In this document: positions 1-7,519 of the stretch, one piece after another
Numbering within the stretch: the stretch's first letter is position 1
Layout: every line of letters begins with the position of its first letter
NCBI GenBank assembly: GCA_048264125.1
Contig: JBLXDM010000004.1
Span: 186,001 to 250,000, forward strand
From: M1-B18 sp048264125
Lineage (GTDB): Bacteria > Bacillota > Clostridia > Peptostreptococcales > Natronincolaceae
DNA: 64,000 nt
Reading direction: 5' to 3'
Position numbers and translations under genes: made by a program
The notes under the pieces: generated by a model
Told to the model about the DNA's origin: nothing
The model's database searches: none
Seen by the model: the letters and a program-made list of their open reading frames with translations, nothing else

Positions 1-726
1 GGAAACTATACAAATTAAGGTGGTTAATGAGGTGTTAATGGATCTTGTAACAGTTTGTGTAATACTTGTATTTGCCACCTCTGCAAAATTGTTTTTCTTC
101 ATGAACCTAAGATTTTCCCTGATTCTATCAAACACAACGATCGTATCATTGATGGAGTAGCCTAATATTGTCAATATCGCTGCAACAAAGGGACTGTTAA
201 CAGGTATTCTTAAAATAGAATAAATAGAAACAACCACCAGCACGTCGTGGATAAGTGCCACTATCGCGGCTAAACCAAAGCGAACCTCAAATCTGTAGGT
301 GATATACGCCAGCATGCCTAAAACAGAAACCACAATTGCCATTAGGGCTGCCCTTTGAATTTCATTACTTACTGAAGGACCAAATTGATCTGCTCTTAAT
401 AGATCATCCTGCTTCAAATCATACTTTTCTTCAAAAACCTTAAATATTTCTAATCTTTCATTATTATCTAGATCCTTAGTTGTCCTTATTTGCACTATGG
501 ATCTGTCTTCCCCGAGAAGACTCACATTAGCTGTTGTGTCATGCTGATTAACCAGCTCTCTTACTTCCTCAATAGCTGCTGATTGATGAATATCTATCTC
601 CATTAGGGTACCGCCGGTAAAGTCTATACCAACATTAAAGCCCCTTACAGCACCAAGGACAAGACCTGTAATAATAATTATTGCGGATATTGCAAACCAA
701 ATTTTTCTATTTTCAATAATTTTCAT
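1..726 (-). CDS. secF: SecF, protein-export membrane protein (3' end outside window)
   Basis: Partner of SecD in the SecDF complex, which uses the proton gradient to help pull proteins across the membrane after SecYEG translocation. The visible 242 residues start at ATG 726, with a first membrane segment at about residues 8-27. A periplasmic domain with the FNVGIDFTGGT signature follows at about 30-41. Further membrane segments come after it, and the conserved SINDTIVVFDRIREN motif lies near residues 190-204. The reading frame runs off the window at base 1 around the LTTL motif that normally follows, so roughly 50-60 residues should be missing. It starts 14 bp after secD and shares its promoter. 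Identification is firm. Confidence 0.96.
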   Translation of the reverse strand, partial: MKIIENRKIWFAISAIIIITGLVLGAVRGFNVGIDFTGGTLMEIDIHQSAAIEEVRELVNQHDTTANVSLLGEDRSIVQIRTTKDLDNNERLEIFKVFEEKYDLKQDDLLRADQFGPSVSNEIQRAALMAIVVSVLGMLAYITYRFEVRFGLAAIVALIHDVLVVVSIYSILRIPVNSPFVAAILTILGYSINDTIVVFDRIRENLRFMKKNNFAEVANTSITQTVTRSINTSLTTLICIVS

Positions 727-740
727 TTAGCTTCCCTCCC

Positions 741-2000
741 CTATGCGCCAAATAGCTTGCTGTTTTTTGTAAGATCCATGCCAACAAGCAGCTTTAACAA
801 GAATTTGGTAATGATTATAGCAGTGAACATACTTGCTGCAATACCGATAATCAGCATTACCGCAAAGCCCTTAATTTGTCCTGTACCGAATTGATATAAA
901 ACAGCGCCTGCAATAAGGGTAGTGATATTTGAGTCAATAATTGCTCTAAAGGCACGCTTAAAGCCTGCATCTATAGAAGCACGAATCGTCTTTCCAGCCC
1001 GTAGCTCCTCTTTAATTCTTTCAAATATAATAACATTCGCATCAACCGCCATACCAACAGATAATATCAGGGCTGCTATACCAGGTAAGGTAAGTGTGGC
1101 ATTCACGGCAACATATACACCCAATACGATTAAAATATATATCGAAAGTGCTATATTGGCAACTAAGCCCGGCAGTCTGTAATAGAGCAGCATGAACAGT
1201 AATACTAGCAAAATGCCGACTTGTCCTGCTTGAACACTCTTTGATAATGCATTAATACCAAGGGTTGCAGTTACTGTAGAGGTTTGAACCTCCTCCAGCT
1301 CAACCGGCAGCGCACCTGCTCTTATAAGAGAAGCAAGATTTGAAGCCGTTTCAACAGTAAATCCACCGCTGATTTGAGCCTTTCCGCTTGGAATTCTATC
1401 GCTTACAACTGGTGCAGAAATAACCTCATCGTCTAAAACAATATAGATGATTTTGTCCATAGCGTTTGTTAGCTTCGCCAGTCTTCCAGTGGCCTCAGAA
1501 AATTTGTCTGCCCCTTCAGTGTCAAATTCAAGGCTAACTACAGGATTTCGTTCTCCTTCATAAAAGGAAACCTCAGCCTTTTTTACATTGTTACCTGTTA
1601 CAACCACCTCTTCATTGTCAGCGGCTATAAATTGTAGCTGTGCTGTCTTACCTATCATTTCAAGTGCTTCTTGGGCATTTTGAACCCCCGGAAGCTCAAC
1701 ACGTATACGCTTGTCCCCTTCTCTTACGATAGTAGGCTCTGTCAAACCAAAGGCGTCGACACGTCGTCTGAAAACCTCGATGGTCTGATTCATTAATTGA
1801 TCTAATTCTGAGCCTGTCACATCGGTTTGGGCCTCGTAAAGGACGTAAACCCCTCCTTGTAAATCCAGACCCTGCTTGATGGCATCCTTAACAGGTCTAA
1901 CAGTAAAATCTCCCACCTGCAGGCCATTAAATGCCGTGTATCCTGCCAAAGCAACAATTGCTATGACTAATAGAAAAATAATTGCACTTTTTATTCTCAT
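741..2000 (-). CDS. secD: SecD, protein-export membrane protein
   Basis: First gene of the secDF pair. SecD and SecF act together in the membrane to complete export using the proton motive force. The 419-residue protein has an N-terminal membrane helix (about 7-24) and the DLQGG motif of the P1 domain (about 46-50). An extracytoplasmic domain extends to about residue 245, followed by five C-terminal membrane segments with the AVDANVIIFERIKEE motif near 318-332. Length is typical of the short Firmicutes/Clostridia SecD. A consensus-like promoter lies just upstream at 2038-2066. YajC, which copurifies with SecDF in E. coli, is encoded 3 kb upstream on the same strand. Confidence 0.97.
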   Translation of the reverse strand: MRIKSAIIFLLVIAIVALAGYTAFNGLQVGDFTVRPVKDAIKQGLDLQGGVYVLYEAQTDVTGSELDQLMNQTIEVFRRRVDAFGLTEPTIVREGDKRIRVELPGVQNAQEALEMIGKTAQLQFIAADNEEVVVTGNNVKKAEVSFYEGERNPVVSLEFDTEGADKFSEATGRLAKLTNAMDKIIYIVLDDEVISAPVVSDRIPSGKAQISGGFTVETASNLASLIRAGALPVELEEVQTSTVTATLGINALSKSVQAGQVGILLVLLFMLLYYRLPGLVANIALSIYILIVLGVYVAVNATLTLPGIAALILSVGMAVDANVIIFERIKEELRAGKTIRASIDAGFKRAFRAIIDSNITTLIAGAVLYQFGTGQIKGFAVMLIIGIAASMFTAIIITKFLLKLLVGMDLTKNSKLFGA

Positions 2001-2037
2001 TAGTTGATTCCCCCTAACTTATATCATAACTTTAATA

Positions 2038-2066
2038 ATTATATAACCAAATACCCTAAGAGTCAA
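2038..2066 (-). promoter_or_regulatory. Sigma-A type promoter of secDF
   Basis: On the minus strand, TTGACT (2066-2061), a 17-bp spacer and TATAAT (2043-2038) stand about 40 bp before the secD start. The spacing is ideal, and five of six -35 and all -10 bases match consensus. Confidence 0.8.
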
Positions 2067-2104
2067 CAAAGCATATATTAACAGTTGTTCAATATTTCCT
2101 GAAA

Positions 2105-2620
2105 CTAAAGGACTATGCTGTCCTTATGATCATTTGCATAACGGACATACTTAATTGCTGACTCCTTTAAGCTAAGCTTTTCTTCCTCAGTTAGCTCCCT
2201 TACCACCTTCGCCGGTGTCCCCAAGGCTAATACTCCCGGAGGGATTACCTTGCCGGAGGAAACAACACTACCGGCACCTATGATGGTTTCAGCACCTATC
2301 TCAGCGCCATCCAGCACTATGGCACCCATGCCTATAAGGCAATTGTTGCCGATTTTGCAGGCGTGAATGATGGCGCTATGGCCAACTGTTACATTATCTC
2401 CAATAATTGTAGGATACTCATGGGCAACATGCACCACTGTATTGTCCTGAATGTTGCTATTTTCACCTACCACTATATAGTTATCGTCCCCTCTGAGGAC
2501 TGCCTTATACCATATGGAGGCGTTCTTAGCAAGCCTTACATCCCCCATCACATCGGCTGTTTCTGCAATAAAGCAGCTTTCGTCAATCTGTGGAGCCTTT
2601 CCCTTAACAGACTTTAACAT
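2105..2620 (-). CDS. Gamma-carbonic anhydrase / left-handed beta-helix hexapeptide protein (YrdA/PaaY type)
   Basis: 171-residue protein built of hexapeptide repeats, which fold as a left-handed beta helix and trimerise. The histidines expected to bind metal between subunits are present in the HVAHEYP and VGHSAIIH stretches (about residues 65-85). The family includes gamma-carbonic anhydrases and acyltransferase-like proteins, so the true substrate cannot be told from sequence. It begins 1 bp after scfB and is probably translationally coupled to it. Whether it has anything to do with the ranthipeptide is unknown; chance operon membership is just as likely. Confidence 0.85.
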   Translation of the reverse strand: MLKSVKGKAPQIDESCFIAETADVMGDVRLAKNASIWYKAVLRGDDNYIVVGENSNIQDNTVVHVAHEYPTIIGDNVTVGHSAIIHACKIGNNCLIGMGAIVLDGAEIGAETIIGAGSVVSSGKVIPPGVLALGTPAKVVRELTEEEKLSLKESAIKYVRYANDHKDSIVL

Positions 2621-2621
2621 T

Positions 2622-3977
2622 TTATTTCACCTCCGCCAGCTTTGCCTGAACATATAACGCACATTCTACTCTCTTTTTCTCCATTTCACAGCCTATTTCA
2701 TATGGGATATTAATATCCTTGTTGAAATTATAAGCATTGGCATGACAACCGCCGCTGCAGTAGAACTTCGCCCAGCATTTTGTACATTTTTCCTTGTTAT
2801 AGACATGGGCATTGGAAAACTCGTTGTATATTCTATTGTCCAATGTATCATTCATTACATTACCCAATAAAAAGTCGGTATTGCCAACAAATTGATGGCA
2901 TGGATACAGCTCACCCTCAGGGGTTATGGCAAGGTATTCAGCTCCTGCGCCACAGCCAACGATTCTTTTAATAACACAGGGTCCCTGATGCAAATCGATC
3001 ATAAAGTGGAAGAAGCTAAAGCCCTTTTTGTCCTTTATCCGCTTTACATATTCCTCCGCCAGCAGCTCATAATGCTGATGCACTGTAGGCAGGTCCTCCT
3101 CTCGGATGGCATAATCGTGCTCAGGTGCTGCAACCACAGGCTCCACAGAAACATTTAAAAAGCCCTCATCTGCCAGGTGCAGCACGTCCCTTGAAAAATC
3201 TAGATTATGACGGGTAAAGGTTCCCCGCACGTAATAGTTTTCATGGTTCCTCAGCTCCACCATTCGCTTCAGCTTTGGTAGTATGATGTCATAGGTTCCC
3301 TGTCCATTTATTGTGTATCTCATTTTATCATTTACTTCCTCACGACCGTCTATGCTTAAAACGACATTGTACATGTTTTCATTGATATATTTCATATTTT
3401 CTTCGTTTAAAAGCACTGCATTTGTGGTCATGGTAAATCTGATGTTTTTATTTGCTTCCTTTTCCCGCATTCTGCCATATGCTACAACCTCTTTGACCAC
3501 CTCAAAATTCATTAAGGGCTCTCCTCCGAAGAAATCCACCTCCAGATTTCTTCTGCTGCCGGAATGCTCTATTAAGAAATCCAATGCCTTTTTTCCTACC
3601 TCAGCACTCATTAAGCTTCTGTGTCCCTTAAAATCCCCCTGAGAGGCAAAGCAGTATTTACAGCGAATATTGCAATCGTGGGATACGTGAAGGCATAGGG
3701 CCTTTACTACTGGCTTTTTGTTCTTAAAGCCCTCGTGCTCCGAATATCTTTCCTCTCTAAACAGCAGTCCCTCGTTTATTAAGGTGTCGATTTCATCGAT
3801 GGCCTCCAGCAGCAGCTCCAGGGAATATTGCCCCTGTAAGGTCTCCAGTATTTCCTCTCTGCCGATGGCAGGATATAAGTCCAATATACGATATACCAAT
3901 TGGTCAACCACATGCACAGAACCGCTATTTACATCTATTACAATATTAACGCCGCCTTGACTAAATTTATGAATCAT
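2622..3977 (-). CDS. scfB: SCIFF ranthipeptide radical SAM maturase
   Basis: Radical SAM/SPASM enzyme that forms thioether cross-links in the six-cysteine SCIFF peptide encoded just upstream. The N-terminal region (about 1-90) resembles a peptide-recognition domain. The radical SAM cluster motif CNIRCKYC (CX3CX2C) is at about residues 102-109, followed by the GGEPL motif. The C-terminal SPASM region has the CTKCWAKFYCSGGC array for auxiliary Fe-S clusters. An in-frame ATG at 3998 exists, but the Shine-Dalgarno GGAAGGAG lies inside that extension and serves the ATG at 3977, giving 451 residues beginning MIHKFSQGG. The gene has its own promoter, separated from scfA by a terminator. Confidence 0.93.
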   Translation of the reverse strand: MIHKFSQGGVNIVIDVNSGSVHVVDQLVYRILDLYPAIGREEILETLQGQYSLELLLEAIDEIDTLINEGLLFREERYSEHEGFKNKKPVVKALCLHVSHDCNIRCKYCFASQGDFKGHRSLMSAEVGKKALDFLIEHSGSRRNLEVDFFGGEPLMNFEVVKEVVAYGRMREKEANKNIRFTMTTNAVLLNEENMKYINENMYNVVLSIDGREEVNDKMRYTINGQGTYDIILPKLKRMVELRNHENYYVRGTFTRHNLDFSRDVLHLADEGFLNVSVEPVVAAPEHDYAIREEDLPTVHQHYELLAEEYVKRIKDKKGFSFFHFMIDLHQGPCVIKRIVGCGAGAEYLAITPEGELYPCHQFVGNTDFLLGNVMNDTLDNRIYNEFSNAHVYNKEKCTKCWAKFYCSGGCHANAYNFNKDINIPYEIGCEMEKKRVECALYVQAKLAEVK

Positions 3978-3996
3978 GTTGCATTTTGCTCCTTCC

Positions 3997-4008
3997 ATGC
4001 TATAGCAT
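3997..4008. promoter_or_regulatory. 12-bp palindrome upstream of scfB
   Basis: ATGCTATAGCAT is a perfect palindrome in the leader between the scfB promoter and its start. It lies close to the palindrome at 4016-4031 and may be a second operator or a chance AT-rich sequence. Confidence 0.35.
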
Positions 4009-4015
4009 AATTATC

Positions 4016-4051
4016 ATATACAATTGTATATAAATATCTTGACATATTCAA
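4016..4051 (-). promoter_or_regulatory. scfB promoter with embedded palindromic operator candidate
   Basis: Minus-strand TTGAAT (4051-4046), a 17-bp spacer and TACAAT (4028-4023) form a good promoter between scfA and scfB. The -10 box lies inside the perfect 16-bp palindrome ATATACAATTGTATAT (4016-4031), a geometry typical of repressor operators. The promoter match is seen in the sequence; repression is inferred. Confidence 0.6.
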
Positions 4052-4052
4052 G

Positions 4053-4081
4053 AAAAAACAGCAGTGGCAAGCACTGCTGTT
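4053..4081 (-). terminator. Rho-independent terminator between scfA and scfB
   Basis: Minus-strand hairpin AACAGCAGTG / CACTGCTGTT (10-bp perfect stem, 5-nt loop) followed by a T tract. It lies directly after scfA, so precursor and maturase are mostly transcribed separately, with possible read-through. Confidence 0.85.
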
Positions 4082-4105
4082 GACTGCTATGTATCTCTTT
4101 AATAA

Positions 4106-4246
4106 TTACTTATTTTCGCACTCTTGATTTGCTACAGTACAAGAGGTTTTACATGCTGATTGACATGATGTTTGGCACTCGCCGCATCCGCCCTTAGCAG
4201 CACTATTTGCAAGCGTTGCTCCATTTAAAGTCTTTATATGCTTCAT
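4106..4246 (-). CDS. scfA: SCIFF (six cysteines in forty-five) ranthipeptide precursor
   Basis: Small ORF of 46 residues, easily missed by length cut-offs. It begins MKHIKTLNGATL and carries cysteines at 21, 24, 28, 32, 36 and 43 in the CGECQTSCQSACKTSC arrangement. This is the nearly invariant SCIFF peptide of Clostridia, processed by the adjacent radical SAM protein into thioether-linked ranthipeptide. Residue Thr37 stands five after Cys32, the same spacing as the Cys32-Thr37 cross-link shown biochemically for a thermophilic homologue. A strong ribosome-binding site (AAAGGGG) precedes ATG 4246, and a TATAAT -10 box lies near 4279-4284. The biological role of mature SCIFF is not settled; signalling has been proposed. 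Confidence 0.95.
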   Translation of the reverse strand: MKHIKTLNGATLANSAAKGGCGECQTSCQSACKTSCTVANQECENK

Positions 4247-4311
4247 CTTGAGACCCCTTTCAAAATAATTTCAAGTCAATTATAACATAATGTGTTGAAG
4301 AAAATAAAGGA

Positions 4312-4707
4312 TTATTTGATATTTATTCCTATCATGCCACCAACGCTTCCGGCTGCTATGGACACCAGATACCGATACAGAATAAAACGGTCAAAGGCAA
4401 AGTCCTGAAGAAAAAGACTGCTAAGCAAAACTATAAGCGTAATATATACTATGCCAACGACAGCACCATGCAGCCATCCCTTAGCCCGCAGCTTAACCGC
4501 AACATAAATGGCAGCATATGCTATGCTTATGATTAGAATAACAGAGGTCATCATCGGATAAGCATTTTCACCTATACTGGTGTAGGTGATGCCCAGTCCA
4601 CTGATCAAAAACAGCATCAAGGAAAGCAAATATGCTCTCATTAACCCTCTGCCATACACCCATATATTTAAAGGACCAGCACCAACCGGTAGATTTCTAC
4701 CCTTCAT
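4312..4707 (-). CDS. TIGR04086-type small membrane protein
   Basis: 131-residue integral membrane protein with about four hydrophobic segments (roughly 22-40, 50-67, 75-100 and 105-128) and a short charged N-terminus. It matches the TIGR04086 family of Clostridia, a family of unknown function repeatedly found between yajC and the SCIFF genes, exactly as here. No catalytic motif is visible. The Gly/Ser-rich last helix ends GSVGGMIGINIK. Function unknown; its genomic companionship with SCIFF and export genes is the only clue. Confidence 0.75.
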   Translation of the reverse strand: MKGRNLPVGAGPLNIWVYGRGLMRAYLLSLMLFLISGLGITYTSIGENAYPMMTSVILIISIAYAAIYVAVKLRAKGWLHGAVVGIVYITLIVLLSSLFLQDFAFDRFILYRYLVSIAAGSVGGMIGINIK

Positions 4708-4860
4708 TTAAACACCCCCAAGCTCTTTTACAACATAGATATGCTTGTTGGTGGATAAATAGACTTATGAAATAGGGTCAAAAAGATAGAAAAACTGTAA
4801 ATTCTCATAAATAATCCGTTAGTTTAATTAGTAGTCACTATACATCAAAATAAATCCATA

Positions 4861-4897
4861 AATACAAAAGATACGAAGGCTCTTCGTATCTTTTTAT
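4861..4897 (-). terminator. Terminator downstream of yajC
   Basis: Perfect 9-bp stem AGATACGAA / TTCGTATCT with a 5-nt loop. On the minus strand it is followed by TTT and an AT-rich stretch. It directly follows the yajC stop codon. Confidence 0.8.
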
Positions 4898-4902
4898 GTA
4901 CT

Positions 4903-5181
4903 CTATTCTTCTTTTTGACTGCTGACGGTGTTTCCGATGGCCCATTTGGCTATAACCAGCTTGGTTTTATCTGATCCAACCTCGATTGTGATAACATCGT
5001 CCTTAATCTTAACTATCTTGCCATATAGCCCACCAATAGTGACTATTTCATCCCCAACCGAAAGACCGCTTCTCATTTCCTTTATTTTCTTATCCTTTTT
5101 TTGCTGAGGTCTAATAATTAAAAAGTAGAAAATCGCCAGAAATCCCAAAGGTATTACAAGACTTGTGAGTTGTTGTGGCAT
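4903..5181 (-). CDS. yajC: YajC, preprotein translocase accessory subunit
   Basis: 92-residue single-pass membrane protein. A hydrophobic helix occupies about residues 8-23 with the LIIRPQQKK signature just after it, followed by a small cytoplasmic beta domain (GDEIVTIGGLYGKIVKI). YajC associates with SecDF and YidC. In Firmicutes it commonly follows tgt and queA, as here. It starts about 180 bp after tgt, so it may have its own promoter in the AT-rich gap at 5182-5361, where I could not pick out a convincing one. Confidence 0.95.
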   Translation of the reverse strand: MPQQLTSLVIPLGFLAIFYFLIIRPQQKKDKKIKEMRSGLSVGDEIVTIGGLYGKIVKIKDDVITIEVGSDKTKLVIAKWAIGNTVSSQKEE

Positions 5182-5361
5182 ATTTCTCCCCCTCCCATGT
5201 TTTTATTCAGCTTCCAAGAGATTAAATTCCACACGAAAAATGAATTTCCTCTATTTTTGTGAATTTTTTTAGTAATAAAGCACTATTTATTATTGGAAAT
5301 TCCACTTTTAACAATATTATTACATTTATTTACAGTCTTATTCAGTTATTTAAATAATGGA

Positions 5362-6483
5362 TTATAAATCATAGCCGTATTTTGTAAAGAATTCCATTCT
5401 ATAATCCAGCAGCCTGTCCTCTCTTATGGCCTGTCTTATTTCTCCCATCAGCTTCAGCAGGAAGTAGAGATTATGATAGGTCAAAAGCCTTAAGCCCAGA
5501 ATTTCGTCGGCCTTAAATAGATGGCGCAAATATGCTCTTGTGTAATTTTTACAAACATAACAATCACATTCAGGGTCTAAAGGTTCAAAGGCCTCTGTAT
5601 GCTTTGCATTTTTTATTACCACCCTACCACCGCTGGTCATGGCGGTGCCGTTTCTGCCTATTCTGGTGGGCAGGACACAGTCAAACATGTCAATGCCTCG
5701 TATTGCGCCCTCAATCAGGCAATCAGGGCTTCCAACCCCCATCAAGTATCTTGGTTTATCCTTTGGCATCAGCGGAGCGGTATAATCCAGCACCTCATAC
5801 ATTAAATGCTTAGGCTCTCCAACGCTTAGGCCACCTACCGCATAGCCAGGAAGGTCCAGCTCTATAAGCTCTGCAGCGCTCTGTCTTCTTAAATCCTCAT
5901 ACATGCCCCCCTGTATAATACCAAAAAGAGACTGATTGTCGGTATTTTTATGGGCTTCCTTGCAGCGCTTTGCCCAACGGGTGGTTCTTTCCAGCGAGTT
6001 CTTCACATATTGCCAATCTGCAGGATAAGGTGCACATTCGTCAAATACCATCATAATATCGGAGCCCAGGGCATTTTGTATTTCAACAGCCTTCTCCGGG
6101 CTTATAAAATGCTTTGAGCCGTCTAAATGGGAGCGGAATTCTACCCCCTCCTCAGTGATCTTTCTTAAATCTCCTAAGCTAAAGACCTGGAAGCCTCCGC
6201 TGTCGGTAAGGATTGGTCTGTCCCAGTTCATAAATTTGTGCAGACCTCCAGCCTTTTTAACCAGCTCATGTCCCGGTCTGAGATACAGATGATAGGTATT
6301 GCTCAAAATAATTTGTGACTCTATTTCCTTAAGCTCCTCCACAGACATGGCTTTTACTGTAGCCTGAGTTCCCACCGGCATAAAAATCGGGGTTTCAATA
6401 ATACCTCTATTTGTATGTATTCTGCCTAATCTTGCACCGCTTTGCTTACATTCTTTTATTAGCTCGTATTTTATTGCCATCAT
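5362..6483 (-). CDS. tgt: tRNA-guanine transglycosylase
   Basis: Exchanges G34 of tRNAs with GUN anticodons (Asp, Asn, His, Tyr) for preQ1, the base-insertion step of queuosine synthesis. The 373-residue length is standard. The catalytic region DSGGFQVFSL is near residues 92-101, and a second key aspartate lies in GIDMFDCVLPTRIGRNG near 265-281. The zinc site CDCYVCKNYTRAYLRH is near 308-323. Two adjacent ATG codons (6483 and 6480) follow the ribosome-binding site GAAGGGTGAT; either can start. It lies 9 bp after queA, which acts next in the pathway, so the two are co-transcribed. Confidence 0.97.
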   Translation of the reverse strand: MMAIKYELIKECKQSGARLGRIHTNRGIIETPIFMPVGTQATVKAMSVEELKEIESQIILSNTYHLYLRPGHELVKKAGGLHKFMNWDRPILTDSGGFQVFSLGDLRKITEEGVEFRSHLDGSKHFISPEKAVEIQNALGSDIMMVFDECAPYPADWQYVKNSLERTTRWAKRCKEAHKNTDNQSLFGIIQGGMYEDLRRQSAAELIELDLPGYAVGGLSVGEPKHLMYEVLDYTAPLMPKDKPRYLMGVGSPDCLIEGAIRGIDMFDCVLPTRIGRNGTAMTSGGRVVIKNAKHTEAFEPLDPECDCYVCKNYTRAYLRHLFKADEILGLRLLTYHNLYFLLKLMGEIRQAIREDRLLDYRMEFFTKYGYDL

Positions 6484-6492
6484 ATCACCCTT

Positions 6493-7518
6493 CTATTTAA
6501 TAAACATAGCATCGCCAAAGCTGAAGAAACGATATTTCTCTTCAACGGCTGTATTGTATGCCTTCATTATATTTTCTTTTCCTGCCAGAGCACTAACCAG
6601 CATGATTAATGTGGACTCCGGTAGATGGAAGTTGGTTATCAGTGCATCCACCAGCTTAAACTGATAGCCTGGATAAATGAATATATCCGTCCATCCGCTG
6701 CCGGCCTTTAGCTTGTTCGTTTCTACAGCTGCCGATTCTAGGGTTCTGCAGCTGGTGGTACCTACGGCTACAACTTTTCCACCCTTACCCTTTATCTGAT
6801 TAATCCTTTCAGCCACGGCCTCCTCCAGAATGTACAGCTCAGAGTGCATCTTATGTGCCTCTATGCTCTCCACCTTAACAGGCCTAAAGGTTCCCAGCCC
6901 TACATGGAGGGTTATATACTCTATATGTACTCCCTTGTCTCTTAAAAGCTGTAGTAGCTCCTCTGTAAAATGAAGCCCTGCGGTTGGTGCTGCTGCTGAG
7001 CCCTGGTGCTTTGCATATACTGTCTGATAACGGTTTGGGTCCTCCAGCTTCTCAGTTATGTAAGGGGGTAATGGCATTTCCCCCAATTGATCCAATATAG
7101 CTTCAAAAACGCCATCATAATGAAATTCCACTATTCTGGAGCCCTCTTCGCCTATGTCCTTGACCTCTGCCTCCAGCAGTCCTTGGCCAAAGCTGAAGCG
7201 AGCGCCTACCTTTGCCCTTTTTCCCGGCCTAACCAAAACCTCCCAGGTGTTAAGCTGAAGCTGCTTTAACAGCAGAAATTCCATTTTCCCTCCGCTTTCA
7301 ACCTTTTCTCCTATCAGCCTTGCAGGCAGCACTCTTGTATTATTCAATACCAGGCAATCACCTGCCTCCAGCATATCTACTATATCATAAAAATGCTTAT
7401 GTCTTAGGTCTCCTGTGGCTCTGTCCACCACCATTAGCCTGGATTCATCCCTCTTAGCCAGAGGTGTTTGAGCTATAAGCTCCTCTGGTAAATGGAAGTT
7501 AAAATCTGATGTCTTCAT
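6493..7518 (-). CDS. queA: S-adenosylmethionine:tRNA ribosyltransferase-isomerase
   Basis: Transfers and isomerises the ribosyl part of SAM onto preQ1-modified tRNA, giving epoxyqueuosine. The 341-residue protein begins MKTSDFNFHLPEELIAQ, a classic QueA N-terminus. It contains SAAAPTAGLHFTEELL (about 173-188) and the C-terminal ALITNFHLPESTLIMLVSA signature. The ribosome-binding site AAAGGTGG precedes ATG 7518. It is 1 bp after the SpoIID-like gene and 9 bp before tgt, forming the common queA-tgt unit. Confidence 0.97.
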   Translation of the reverse strand: MKTSDFNFHLPEELIAQTPLAKRDESRLMVVDRATGDLRHKHFYDIVDMLEAGDCLVLNNTRVLPARLIGEKVESGGKMEFLLLKQLQLNTWEVLVRPGKRAKVGARFSFGQGLLEAEVKDIGEEGSRIVEFHYDGVFEAILDQLGEMPLPPYITEKLEDPNRYQTVYAKHQGSAAAPTAGLHFTEELLQLLRDKGVHIEYITLHVGLGTFRPVKVESIEAHKMHSELYILEEAVAERINQIKGKGGKVVAVGTTSCRTLESAAVETNKLKAGSGWTDIFIYPGYQFKLVDALITNFHLPESTLIMLVSALAGKENIMKAYNTAVEEKYRFFSFGDAMFIK

Positions 7519-7519
7519 A

